Shown here in pieces: positions 26,403-34,490 of a DNA stretch of 49,076 nt. The notes under the pieces are model-generated. The model was not told the DNA's origin. It did not search any database and was given only the letters and a program-made list of their open reading frames with translations. Origin of the DNA: an uncultured Collinsella sp. (GTDB lineage: Bacteria > Actinomycetota > Coriobacteriia > Coriobacteriales > Coriobacteriaceae); assembly GCA_900544645.1 (NCBI GenBank), contig UQWG01000010.1, positions 1 through 49,076 of the forward strand, given 5' to 3'. A program made the position numbers and the translations under genes. Each line of letters opens with the position of its first letter. The first letter of the stretch is position 1.

Positions 26403-27194
26403 CTATTTTGCAATATAGAGCTTGGGATGACTGCGGCTGCTCTCGATCGCCGCCGTCATGATGCCCTCGTCGTCTCCGTCAACGATGATGCCATCGAGGT
26501 CATCGATCTGCGCGGACTGATAAAAACTGGTCTTGTTGAACTTTCCCTGGTCAACCATCATGTAACCCTGGTTTGAGTTGGTCAGGTACATATGCTTGAT
26601 CATGGCCGAGAAGTCGTGCTCGACGGTAAAACCGTGGTCGGGGTGGAATCCGTCGGCACTGACAAACGCCTTGTCGGCATGTAGTTTGCTCATACAGTCG
26701 AGCGTTAGTGCGCCCGCGAGATAGAGGTGGCCCTTGCGCACGGAGCCGCCCAGCAGCACTACCGAAGCATTGGGGAGATTGAAGCTGGCGTAGTTCGCGA
26801 TTGCAAGATCGCCGGTGATAATGGTGATCTCACGCTTGTCCATGAGGGCCTTAGCGAAGTAAAAGCCCGTGGTGCCGATATCAATTACCAGAACATCGCC
26901 ATCATCAACAAGAGTTGCTGCGGTTGCGGCGATGGCCTCCTTGGCCTCGACTTGGACATTGATGCGCTCCTCGGGATACGAGAGTGCGGTGGAGCGAGAA
27001 AGCGATACCGCTCCACCGCGTACGCGACGCAGCTTGCCTTCGGATTCCAGCGAGACGAGGTCGTGTCGTGCGGTGACTTCCGAAACCGAAAAACGGCGAA
27101 CGATGTCGGATACCGAGATATTTGGTTTTTCGGCCAGCCAGTTCATAATAAATCGCTGACGCTCGGCCGGTGAAAGGTCTGAAGTAGATGCCAT
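26403..27194 (-). CDS. DeoR-family transcriptional regulator
   Basis: 263 residues. The start at 27194 is chosen for its AAGGAG site; the upstream open frame has none. Residues 1-60 are a winged helix with the DeoR signature (ISVSDIVRRFSVSEVTARHDLVSLE, RVRGGAV). Residues about 75-240 form the sugar-phosphate-sensing DeoRC domain (DVLVIDIGTTGFYFA, VVLLGGSVRKGHLYLAG, KAFVSADGFH). It is divergent from the aldolase/PTS operon across a 348-bp spacer rich in TTTCG motifs, so it almost certainly controls that operon and itself. The effector is probably a phosphorylated product of the imported sugar. Confidence 0.93.
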   Translation of the reverse strand: MASTSDLSPAERQRFIMNWLAEKPNISVSDIVRRFSVSEVTARHDLVSLESEGKLRRVRGGAVSLSRSTALSYPEERINVQVEAKEAIAATAATLVDDGDVLVIDIGTTGFYFAKALMDKREITIITGDLAIANYASFNLPNASVVLLGGSVRKGHLYLAGALTLDCMSKLHADKAFVSADGFHPDHGFTVEHDFSAMIKHMYLTNSNQGYMMVDQGKFNKTSFYQSAQIDDLDGIIVDGDDEGIMTAAIESSRSHPKLYIAK

Positions 27195-27542
27195 ATGCCA
27201 CTCCTTTTGAACGAAAGGCAAAAGAGGGGCCTTTCGTAATCGAAATATAACGTATCGATATGAAAAGAACAAGGCAAAATCGTATGAATCAAATGAACGG
27301 AATGGCATGTCCCGAATGCATATGTAGCAGATAGTTCGCACTTAAATAGCGTATAGAGGGGCTTGTTCTGAAGGCGCCGCCAAAAAGAAGCACGTTCACA
27401 TCCGATATTCGACCGTTCACGGAAAGTTGACAATTGAGCTTTCGATAGCTTTTGAAATGGTTTATAAAAGAAAACCGAAAAGCTTTTGAAACAAAGAAGA
27501 AGGCTTTCGATAGCAATAGCGTTAGATGAGAAAGGACCGAAC
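27195..27542. promoter_or_regulatory. Divergent control region of the DeoR/aldolase-PTS locus
   Basis: This AT-rich spacer has no gene. GCTTTCGATAGC occurs exactly at 27438-27449 and 27503-27514, and AGCTTTTGAAA at 27447-27457 and 27481-27491. On the regulator side TTTCGTAATCGAAA (27232-27245) is a palindrome. These share a TTTCG core and are good candidates for DeoR operators. TTGACA is at 27427 and TATAAA at 27463, but their spacing is too long for one promoter, so the exact start is uncertain. Confidence 0.65.
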
Positions 27543-28253
27543 ATGGCGATCAAGGTGTTTGCCGACGGCGCTAACCTCGAGGGCATGCTTGACATGCATG
27601 ACAATGGCAACGTTCAGGGCTTCACGACCAATCCTTCCCTTATGAAGGCCGGCGGCGTGACCGACTACCGCGCTTTTGCCAAGACGGTTCTTGAGCACAT
27701 TACCGATGTCTCGGTTTCTTTTGAGGTTTTCGCTGATGACGAGGCTGGTATGGAGGCCGAGGCTCGCGAGATTGCAACCTGGGCAGACAACGTCTACGTT
27801 AAGATTCCGGCGCTCAACACCAAGGGCGAGTCCACTGCCGCGCTGGTCAAGCGCCTTTCTGCCGACGGCATCAAGGTGAACGTCACCACTATCTTCACGC
27901 CCGAGCAGGTCGACGAGTTCGTCGATGCCGTTTCTGCCGAGACCCCCTCTATTCTGTCCATCTTTGCCGGTCGCATTGCCGATACCGGCGTCGATCCGCT
28001 GCCCCTCATGGCGGAGTCCGTAAAGAAGGCTGCCGTTAAGCCTGCTGCCGAGGTTCTCTGGGCGTCTACGCGCGAGGTCCTCAATATCTTCCAGGCGGAG
28101 TCCGTTGGATGCCAGATCATTACGGTCCCCAATGCCATTCTTGCCAAGCGCAAGAATTTCGGGAAAGATTTGCTTGAGTACTCGCTTGATACGGTCAAGG
28201 GCTTTGCCCGCGACGTTCAGGCGCTTGGTTTTCATATCTTGCCCGAGGAGTAG
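27543..28253 (+). CDS. fsa: Fructose-6-phosphate aldolase / transaldolase-like protein, copy 1
   Basis: 236 residues, close to the 214-220 of the FSA/TalC family. ATG 27543 has GAGAAAGG upstream. The fold starts with MAIKVFADGANLEGM and GFTTNPSLM; the Schiff-base lysine lies in VYVKIPALN (Lys near 82). Later signatures are VNVTTIFTPEQ, SIFAGRIADTG and EVLWASTRE. The enzyme should cleave or form aldol bonds in phosphosugars using dihydroxyacetone or a C3 unit. It is the first gene of an operon with PTS EIIA, EIIB and EIIC, and a close paralogue lies at 30848-31552. The exact substrate (fructose-6-P or a pentulose phosphate) is not decided by sequence. Confidence 0.9.
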   Translation: MAIKVFADGANLEGMLDMHDNGNVQGFTTNPSLMKAGGVTDYRAFAKTVLEHITDVSVSFEVFADDEAGMEAEAREIATWADNVYVKIPALNTKGESTAALVKRLSADGIKVNVTTIFTPEQVDEFVDAVSAETPSILSIFAGRIADTGVDPLPLMAESVKKAAVKPAAEVLWASTREVLNIFQAESVGCQIITVPNAILAKRKNFGKDLLEYSLDTVKGFARDVQALGFHILPEE

Positions 28254-28262
28254 GGGACGAGC

Positions 28263-28709
28263 ATGCTGACCGATCTTCTTAAACCCGAGCTTGTTGCCTG
28301 CCACGTCGAGGCCTCCGACTGGGAGGAAGCGATCAGGGCATGCGGTAAATTGCTCGTAGACGCTGGCAAATGCGACCAGAGCTATGTTGACGCCATGATT
28401 TCATCGGTTCACAAATTCGGCCCCTATATGGTCTTGGAAGAGGGCATCGCCATGCCCCACGCTCAGGCAGATGGCAATGTGAGCGAAGCGGGAATCTGTA
28501 TCGTCACGCTTGACCCTGCCGTGGCGTTTGGACACGAGGATTTCGATCCGGTTCACGTGCTCGTGGGTATTTGCGCACCCGACCCCAAGGCTCATCTTGG
28601 CTGCTTGGCGGAGCTTTCGCAGATGTTCGAGGACGAGGACTGCGTTGCCAAGCTCAGCGCATGCGATACGCCCGAGCAGGTTTTGGAGACCATGCGTTCA
28701 TTCTTTTAG
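28263..28709 (+). CDS. PTS EIIA component (fructose/mannitol-ascorbate type)
   Basis: 148 residues, one complete PTS_EIIA type-2 domain. The phosphorylated histidine is in GIAMPHAQ (His near 64). It starts 10 bases after the aldolase stop, so it is clearly in the same operon. It should pass phosphate from HPr to the EIIB encoded next. Sequence and partners match the UlaC/SgaA group, where A, B and C are separate proteins. Confidence 0.92.
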   Translation: MLTDLLKPELVACHVEASDWEEAIRACGKLLVDAGKCDQSYVDAMISSVHKFGPYMVLEEGIAMPHAQADGNVSEAGICIVTLDPAVAFGHEDFDPVHVLVGICAPDPKAHLGCLAELSQMFEDEDCVAKLSACDTPEQVLETMRSFF

Positions 28710-28784
28710 GCCTTAATGGCACGGCGATGCGTCGCCGCTTTTGGATAGACGGAAAACCGTCACGTGTAGGAGAGGAAGGTTGCC

Positions 28785-29060
28785 ATGCATATCATCACCG
28801 TATGCGGAAACGGCATCGGGTCTAGCCTGATGCTCGCTGGCAAAGTCGAGGAGCTTTGCGAGGAGGAGGGCATCAAGGCCGACGTTGAGTCTATGGACCT
28901 GAACGGTGCTTCTTCCGCAAATCCGGATCTGTTCATCACCGTTAAGGAGCTCGCCCCCGAGCTCCACGGCAACGTTGTGATCGTTCGCAGCTATGTGAAC
29001 AAGAAGAAGATCCGCGAAGACGCCCTCGAGGCAATCAAGGCGGCCGCCGCTAACGCCTAA
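28785..29060 (+). CDS. PTS EIIB component (ascorbate/UlaB type)
   Basis: 91 residues, one EIIB domain of the lactose/ascorbate class. The phosphocysteine is Cys7 in VCGNGIGSSLM. The start has GGAGAGGAAGG upstream. It lies between the EIIA and EIIC genes, receives phosphate from the former and phosphorylates the sugar carried by the latter. The 75-base gap from EIIA contains no terminator I can see. Confidence 0.93.
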   Translation: MHIITVCGNGIGSSLMLAGKVEELCEEEGIKADVESMDLNGASSANPDLFITVKELAPELHGNVVIVRSYVNKKKIREDALEAIKAAAANA

Positions 29061-29131
29061 AGCGGCACGAAAAAGGGCGGTTCCCTGTGGAAGAGGGAAA
29101 CGCGCCCACGTTAGAGAGAAAGGAAGCGCAG

Positions 29132-30523
29132 ATGCAAGCCATCCTTCCCATACTTGAGTTTATCCAATCGATTCTGACTAAGCCAGCGTGGATCATGGGT
29201 CTGTTTGCCTTTGTGGGCCTTGTTGCGCTCAAGCGCCCTGCCCACAAGGTGATGACGGGAACCCTGAAGCCCATTCTTGGTTACATCATGCTGTCTGCCG
29301 GCGCTGCTGTTGTTCAGGAGAACCTTGCTCCGCTGGGCACCTTCATCGAGACCGGTTTCCACATCACCGGCGTCGTGCCCAACAACGAGGTCGTCGTTTC
29401 GATGGCTCAGAGCGTCCTCGGCGTTCAGACCATGATGATCCTGATTCTCGGCTACGTCGTGAACATTATCATTGCCCGTTTTACCAAGTTTAAGTACATC
29501 TTCCTGACGGGCCATCACAGCATGTTCATGGCTTGCCTGCTGTCTGCCGTTCTGCAGGCATCTGGCTTCCAGGATGTCCAGCTTGTCATCGTGGGCGGCA
29601 TGTTCCTGGGCCTCGTGAGCGCTATGCTTCCCGCCGTTGGTCAGCGTTTCACCGAGAAGGTTACCGATGGCGATGAAATCGCCATGGGCCACTTCGGTTC
29701 ACTCGCCTATTACATCTCCGCTGCAGTCGGTACGCTTTTTGCTAAGGACGCCGAGGAGAATAGCACCGAGAAGATCGAGGTTCCCGAGAAGTTCTCCTTC
29801 CTGCGCGACACCACCATCTCCACGGCTCTTACCATGGCCTTCTTCTACTTGGTTACCGCTTTCGCCGCTTACATCGCAGATCCTGCGGTCGTTACCAAGA
29901 CCGCTGGCGGCGACAATGTAATCGTCTATGCCCTGACCTGTGCCCTGTCCTTCGCCGTTGGTGTCACCATCGTCTACAACGGCGTTCGTATGATCCTCGC
30001 CGACCTGGTCCCGGCTTTCCAGGGCATCTCCAACAAGCTGATCCCTGGCGCCATCCCCGCCGTCGACTGCGCCGTCTTCTTCCCCTATGCTCCCACCGCC
30101 GTCATCCTCGGCTTTGTTGCCTCCTTCATCGGCGGCGTAGTCGGTATGTTCATCGTGGGCGCTACCCTGGGCATCTTCATCATCCCGGGCATGGTTCCCC
30201 ACTTCTTCTGCGGTGCTACCGCAGGCATCTACGGCAATGCTACTGGCGGTCGCAAGGGCGCAGCTCTTGGTGCTTTCGTCAACGGCCTGCTCATCACCTT
30301 TGCCCCGGCCCTGCTCCTGCCCGTTCTTGACGTCTTTGGCTTCAAGAACACTACGTTCGGCGACTTCGACTTCTCCGTCATTGGTATTACGCTCGGCCGC
30401 GCTGCCGAGGCCTTCGGTACCACCGGTGTCTACGCGATTCTCGCTGTCCTTCTGATCGTCGCCTTCGTCCCCAACTTCATCCACACCAAGGGTGCTGTGA
30501 TCAACCACGTTGAGGAAGAGTAA
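29132..30523 (+). CDS. ulaA: PTS EIIC component, ascorbate (UlaA/SgaT) family
   Basis: 463 residues from ATG 29132 (GAAAGGAAG upstream; the earlier in-frame ATG at 29087 has no site). The chain is strongly hydrophobic with about eleven membrane helices and family features such as KRPAHKVMTGTLKPILGY, TGHHSMFMACLLS and GMVPHFFCGATAGIYGNATGG. It is the membrane channel of a three-protein ascorbate-type PTS. Homologues transport L-ascorbate, but this family also takes other sugar acids or pentitols. Linkage to an aldolase, rather than UlaD/E/F-type enzymes, argues that ascorbate itself may not be the substrate. Confidence 0.93.
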   Translation: MQAILPILEFIQSILTKPAWIMGLFAFVGLVALKRPAHKVMTGTLKPILGYIMLSAGAAVVQENLAPLGTFIETGFHITGVVPNNEVVVSMAQSVLGVQTMMILILGYVVNIIIARFTKFKYIFLTGHHSMFMACLLSAVLQASGFQDVQLVIVGGMFLGLVSAMLPAVGQRFTEKVTDGDEIAMGHFGSLAYYISAAVGTLFAKDAEENSTEKIEVPEKFSFLRDTTISTALTMAFFYLVTAFAAYIADPAVVTKTAGGDNVIVYALTCALSFAVGVTIVYNGVRMILADLVPAFQGISNKLIPGAIPAVDCAVFFPYAPTAVILGFVASFIGGVVGMFIVGATLGIFIIPGMVPHFFCGATAGIYGNATGGRKGAALGAFVNGLLITFAPALLLPVLDVFGFKNTTFGDFDFSVIGITLGRAAEAFGTTGVYAILAVLLIVAFVPNFIHTKGAVINHVEEE

Positions 30524-30580
30524 ACCAGGCATACGTTAAGCCCTAATCGGGCGGAGCTCCGATAACCGGCTCCTACACGG

Positions 30581-30614
30581 AAGCGGTGACGTCTCAAATG
30601 AGGCGTCACCGCTT
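30581..30614 (+). terminator. Terminator of the aldolase-PTS operon
   Basis: AAGCGGTGACGTCTC (30581-30595) pairs with GAGGCGTCACCGCTT (30600-30614), with one G-T wobble and an AAAT loop, followed by TTTGC. It lies 58 bases after the EIIC stop. Confidence 0.92.
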
Positions 30615-30662
30615 TTTGCTTTGGAGCAATTGTGAAAACGAGCCGGTGAGGCGCTGTTCCTG

Positions 30663-30753
30663 TTCCGTGAACGGAATCAAACGCAATGATCGGCAAAAAC
30701 GTTTTGCCGCTGGGGCGGCGATATAAAAATGGTAAATCTGCAAAACCGTTTGC
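30663..30753 (+). promoter_or_regulatory. Operator-rich promoter of the second aldolase
   Basis: Three palindromes precede the second aldolase: TTCCGTGAACGGAA (30663-30676), GGCAAAAACGTTTTGCC (30692-30708) and GCAAAACCGTTTGC (30740-30753). The last two have the AAAACG-type centre of LacI/CcpA-family operators and flank a TATAAA at 30722-30727, a possible -10. This differs from the DeoR-type region of copy 1, so the two copies are probably regulated separately. The remaining 30524-30662 holds only the terminator. Confidence 0.65.
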
Positions 30754-30847
30754 CGAGAAGATAAAAACCCGCAGCTCACGCCTTGATAAACGTAGGTAAA
30801 GTGTTTAGCAGTTCAACGTCCATATGCAGACGAAAGGAATCAGGCAG

Positions 30848-31552
30848 ATGGCAATCAAGGTGTTCGCTGACGGCGCAAACCTCGAGGGCATGCTCGACAT
30901 GTACGAGAACGGCAACGTTCAGGGTTTCACGACCAACCCGTCCCTTATGAAGAAGGGCGGCGTGACGGATTACCGCGCGTTTGCCAAGGAGGTCCTGACC
31001 CACATCACCGATGTGTCCGTCTCGTTTGAGGTCTTTGCCGACGACGTCGAGACCATGGAGGTCGAGGCGCGCGAGATCGCTACCTGGGCCGAGAACGTCT
31101 ACGTCAAGATTCCGTGCGTGACCACCAAGGGCGAGTCCACCGCCGAGCTGGTGCGCAAGCTTTCGGCCGACGGCATCAAGGTCAACGTCACCACCATCTT
31201 TACGCCTACGCAGGTTGATGAGATGGTCGAGGCCGTCGACGCCGAGACGCCGTCCATCATCTCGCTCTTTGCCGGCCGCATCGCCGATACCGGCGTCGAC
31301 CCCATTCCGTTTATGACGGAGTCGGTCAAGAAGGCCGCCGCAAAGCCCAGCTGCGAGGTCCTGTGGGCGTCCACGCGCGAGCTCATCAACATTTACCAGG
31401 CCGAGGCCTGCGGTTGCCAGATCATTACGGTGCCCAACAGCATCCTGGCCAAGCGCAAGAACATTGGTCGCGACCCGTACGAGGTCTCGCTCGATACCGT
31501 GCGCGGTTTTGCCAAGGATATCGCGGCGCTCGGTTTCCATATCCTGCCGTAG
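30848..31552 (+). CDS. fsa: Fructose-6-phosphate aldolase / transaldolase-like protein, copy 2
   Basis: 234 residues, very similar to the product of 27543-28253 along its whole length (same MAIKVFADGANLEGMLDM start, VYVKIPCVTTKGEST lysine site, GFHILP end). The start at 30848 has GAAAGGAA upstream. It has its own promoter with two LacI-like operators and stands downstream of the PTS operon terminator. The copies differ in codon use, with copy 2 richer in G/C third positions, so the duplication is not recent or has been under different selection. Probably the same reaction under different control. Confidence 0.9.
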   Translation: MAIKVFADGANLEGMLDMYENGNVQGFTTNPSLMKKGGVTDYRAFAKEVLTHITDVSVSFEVFADDVETMEVEAREIATWAENVYVKIPCVTTKGESTAELVRKLSADGIKVNVTTIFTPTQVDEMVEAVDAETPSIISLFAGRIADTGVDPIPFMTESVKKAAAKPSCEVLWASTRELINIYQAEACGCQIITVPNSILAKRKNIGRDPYEVSLDTVRGFAKDIAALGFHILP

Positions 31553-31583
31553 CGCGAACACCGACTGTACCGTGGGTTGTTCG

Positions 31584-31653
31584 CCCCGGCCTTTCCTTTC
31601 CCTATCGCTCACGCGCTCCGCGAGGGTCGCGCTAGGCAAAGGAAAGGCCGGGG
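31584..31653. repeat. 16-bp perfect foldback
   Basis: CCCCGGCCTTTCCTTT (31584-31599) and its exact complement at 31638-31653, with a 38-base loop rich in GCG words. It follows the second aldolase by 31 bases and has no T-run. Confidence 0.85.
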
Positions 31654-31680
31654 CTGCCGGCACGAGCTTGCCAGCAAGTT

Positions 31681-31706
31681 GGCGATTGGCTTCCATATCC
31701 TGCCGT
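31681..31706 (+). repeat. Duplicated tail fragment of the aldolase gene
   Basis: These 26 bases match the 3' end of the second aldolase (31525-31550) at 23 positions, with 16 identical in a row (TTCCATATCCTGCCGT). In frame it would read AIGFHILP, like ALGFHILP of the gene. It looks like a relic of a third copy or a duplicated 3' end; the foldback at 31584-31653 lies between the two. Confidence 0.75.
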
Positions 31707-31708
31707 GG

Positions 31709-31923
31709 GCAAAGGTACCCCCGCCTGCGCCGTGCAAAATCGAGAGTATTCAGCAAGGTAAAGGCTTTTACCAGTTAACCGAAGCATGGAACGGCCCCCG
31801 TTTTGGCTCTGACGACGCTAAAACGGGGGCTGTTTTTGTTTTTTCGTCTCTGAGGGGCATCCGGAACGGCGGAATTTGCAGAATACTCGCGATTTTGCAC
31901 GTCGCTGCAGGGGGTACCCCTGC
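31709..31923. repeat. 47-bp imperfect inverted repeat around a terminator
   Basis: The arms 31709-31755 and 31877-31923 pair at about 39 of 47 positions, with the 11-base core GTGCAAAATCG exact. The 121-base middle holds the terminator at 31794-31830 and a small palindrome GGTAAAGGCTTTTACC (31757-31772). It fills the gap between the aldolase and tex; no gene is seen there. Confidence 0.82.
31794..31842 (+). terminator. Strong intrinsic terminator
   Basis: GCCCCCGTTTT (31794-31804) pairs with AAAACGGGGGC (31820-31830), followed by TGTTTTTGTTTTTT. It is oriented for plus-strand transcripts from the second aldolase. Confidence 0.92.
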
Positions 31924-31932
31924 TTTGGCGGT

Positions 31933-34080
31933 TTACTTCCCCTGCACCATGGTGAGGGAGATCTTCTTGCGGTCGCGATCGACCTTTTCCACCCACACCT
32001 TTACCGTGTCGCCGACGCGCACCACGTCGCTCGGGTGCTTGACGAAGCGGTTGGCCAGCTTGGAGATGTGCACGAGGCCGTCCTGGTGCACACCCACGTC
32101 GACGAAGGCGCCAAAGTCCACAACGTTGCGCACCGTGCCCTTGAGTTCCATGCCGGGCTCCAGGTCGTCGATGGAAAGTGCCGAGCGGCTAAAGACCACC
32201 TCGGGCGCGTCGTCGCGCGGGTCGCGGCCGGGCTTCTTGAGCTCGTTGACGATGTCGATGAGCGTGAGGGTGCCGCAGTTCAGGTCGCTTGCCAGCGCCG
32301 AGATGCTGCCCAGGCGGCGCTCGATGTCGGGCACGCCGCCACGGCTGAGCTCGCTTGCCGCAACGCCGGCGCGCTTCAGGACGGACGTGGCCACCTCGTA
32401 GCTCTCGGGGTGGACGCTTGTCGCGTCGAGTGGGTTCTTGCCGCCGCTAATACGCAAAAAGCCCGCGGCGTTGAGATATGCCTTGGGTCCCAGCTTGGGG
32501 ACCTTCTTAAGCTGGCGGCGATCGGTAAAGGCGCCGTTTTCCTCGCGGTAGGCCACGATATTCTTGGCCACGCTCGGCGTGATACCCGATACGTATCCCA
32601 GCAGACTTGCGCTCGCAGTGTTTACGTCGACGCCTACGCGGTTGACGACGTCCTCCACCACGTGGCCCAGGGTGCGCGAGAGCTCGGCCTGGTCAAGGTC
32701 GTGCTGGTACTGGCCAACGCCGATAGACTGGGGCGGAATCTTGACGAGCTCTGCCAGCGGGTCTTGCAGGCGACGGCCCAGGCTCATGGCGCCACGCACA
32801 GTGACGTCCAGGTCGGGATATTCCTGGCTGGCGAGCTCGGAGGCGGAGTACACCGACGCGCCGGCTTCGTTAACGATGGTGTAGCGAAGGCTGGGCGCCT
32901 GCTCGGCAATGAACTCCGAGACGACTTTCTCGGTCTCGCGGCTGGCGGTGCCGTTGCCGATGACGATGGTGTTGACGCTGTCCTTTTTGACGAGGCGGGC
33001 GAGCTCGCGCTTGGTGCCGGCGACGTCGTGGCGCGGCTTGGTGGGGTAGACCACGCCGTGGTCGAGCAGCTTGCCGGTCTCGTCCATGACGGCGACCTTG
33101 CAGCCGGTGCGGTAGCCCGGATCGAGCGCGAGCACGCGGGCGCCGCGCACGGGGCGTGCCGAGAGCAGGCCCTCGAGATTCTTGGCAAAGACATTGATGG
33201 CCTCGGTCTGCGCGCGGACGGTGAGCTTGGCGCGGGCCTCGCGCTCCAGCGAGGGGGCCATGAGGCGCTTGTAACCGTCGGCGATGGCGGCATCGAAGAC
33301 GGGCGCGAAGACGCCCTGGCGTCGGGGCCAACGGCTGCCGAGGCGTGCCGTGGCAGCGGCGCCGTCGACGTTCACGCGCACGCGGAGCTTGCCCTCGCGC
33401 TCACCGCGGTCGATAGCCAGCACGCGGTGGTTGGGTATACGGCGCAGCGGCTCATCATAGCTGTAATACGGCTCGTAGGGAGTCTTCTCCGCGGGGTCGG
33501 TGGCCTCGACGACGATATCGGCGGTGTTTTGCGTAAAGGCGCGCAGGTCGGCGACGTTCTCGGGGTCTTCGGCCACCGTCTCGGCCACGATGTCCGCCGC
33601 GCCGGCGAGCGCCTTTTCGGGCGTGTCGAAGCCGGCTTCCTCGTTGACGTAGGCCGCGGCGGCGTCGAGTGCGCTGCCCTTGGCCGAGGCCTGCATGATG
33701 ATCATGTTGGCGAGCGGCTCCAGGCTTGCCTCGCGGGCCTTCTGCGCGCGGGTCATGCGCTTTTTGCGGTAGGGCTTGTAGAGGTCCTCGACACGCTGGA
33801 GCTGCGTGGCCTCGCGAATTTGCTGTTCGAGCTCGGGCGTAAGTTTGCCCTGGGCGTCGATGAGCAGAATGACGTCCTCTTTGCGCTGTTCAAGATTGCG
33901 CAGGTAGGACAGGCGCTCGTCGAGTGCGCGCAGGGCGACGTCGTCCATGCCGCCCGTGGCTTCCTTGCGGTAGCGCGAGATAAAGGGGATGGTGTTGCCC
34001 TCGTCGATGAGCTTGACGGCCGCCTCGATGTTGGCGGCCTTAAGGTTGAGCTCGTGGGCGAGCTGGGCGATAAGATTCAT
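31933..34080 (-). CDS. tex: Tex-family RNA-binding transcription accessory protein
   Basis: 715 residues from ATG at 34080 with AAGGAG upstream (the open frame continues 29 codons further without a site). Domain order: Tex N-terminal helical part (IPFISRYRKEATGGMDD), YqgF-like RNase H fold (RVLALDPGYRTGCKVAVMD), helix-hairpin-helix pair (NIVAYREENGAFTDRRQLKKV), and a C-terminal S1 domain (GMELKGTVRNVVDFGAFVDVG, VDRDRKKISLTM). Tex proteins bind nucleic acid and are linked to transcription and stress or toxin gene expression. It stands alone; the start region abuts a large foldback element. Confidence 0.96.
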   Translation of the reverse strand: MNLIAQLAHELNLKAANIEAAVKLIDEGNTIPFISRYRKEATGGMDDVALRALDERLSYLRNLEQRKEDVILLIDAQGKLTPELEQQIREATQLQRVEDLYKPYRKKRMTRAQKAREASLEPLANMIIMQASAKGSALDAAAAYVNEEAGFDTPEKALAGAADIVAETVAEDPENVADLRAFTQNTADIVVEATDPAEKTPYEPYYSYDEPLRRIPNHRVLAIDRGEREGKLRVRVNVDGAAATARLGSRWPRRQGVFAPVFDAAIADGYKRLMAPSLEREARAKLTVRAQTEAINVFAKNLEGLLSARPVRGARVLALDPGYRTGCKVAVMDETGKLLDHGVVYPTKPRHDVAGTKRELARLVKKDSVNTIVIGNGTASRETEKVVSEFIAEQAPSLRYTIVNEAGASVYSASELASQEYPDLDVTVRGAMSLGRRLQDPLAELVKIPPQSIGVGQYQHDLDQAELSRTLGHVVEDVVNRVGVDVNTASASLLGYVSGITPSVAKNIVAYREENGAFTDRRQLKKVPKLGPKAYLNAAGFLRISGGKNPLDATSVHPESYEVATSVLKRAGVAASELSRGGVPDIERRLGSISALASDLNCGTLTLIDIVNELKKPGRDPRDDAPEVVFSRSALSIDDLEPGMELKGTVRNVVDFGAFVDVGVHQDGLVHISKLANRFVKHPSDVVRVGDTVKVWVEKVDRDRKKISLTMVQGK

Positions 34081-34162
34081 GGGACTCCTTGCGTTTAAGG
34101 TGCGTTTGCAGCACAGAGCTACCAAGGATACCACCCGTCCCAAAAGGCTGTTTTGGGGCCGC

Positions 34163-34321
34163 GCCACGAAAACGGCCTATCTACTACGTTTTACCCGTAG
34201 GGGCTGACCATGCCTGGTTTTCCGAAAATCGGCAAGTCGTCTACCTGCGGTTTTTATTTCGCGAAATTTGGCATGGTTAAGGGCGATCGGTTAAACGTAG
34301 TAGATAGGCCCATTTCGTGGC
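34163..34321. repeat. 52-bp imperfect foldback element
   Basis: Arms 34163-34214 and 34270-34321 pair at about 41 of 52 positions; the core GGCCTATCTACTACGTTT is exact and the ends GCCACGAAA and ACCATGCC match. A 55-base AT-rich middle includes TTTCGCGAAA. Together with the terminator at 34389 this accounts for the 410 bases between tex and the oxidoreductase. No gene is seen. Confidence 0.88.
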
Positions 34322-34388
34322 GAACGAATCAGACTGAGGCGCAAAATGGCCCCCGCCCCAGAAAAATCGTCGGCAAGGTAGCAAAATG

Positions 34389-34416
34389 CCCCGCGGGCAG
34401 GAGGCTGCTCGCGGGG
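34389..34416 (-). terminator. Terminator of the SDR/MFS/Gfo-Idh operon
   Basis: CCCCGCG (34389-34395) pairs with CGCGGGG (34410-34416), extended by GGCAG/CTGCT. On the minus strand it is followed by CATTTTGC. Confidence 0.65.
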
Positions 34417-34490
34417 TAAAGAAGAGGGGCTTGTTGGTGGCGGACCGAAGGGTTCGGCATGGGACTTCCGCCGCGGCCGCTCTTAAGGCA

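Noticed and set aside
31876..34098. A 740-codon open frame on the plus strand opposite tex
   Set aside because: It mirrors the tex gene exactly, has odd Val/Gly/His/Ala-rich composition and no domain. Long antisense frames arise easily in this high-GC codon usage.
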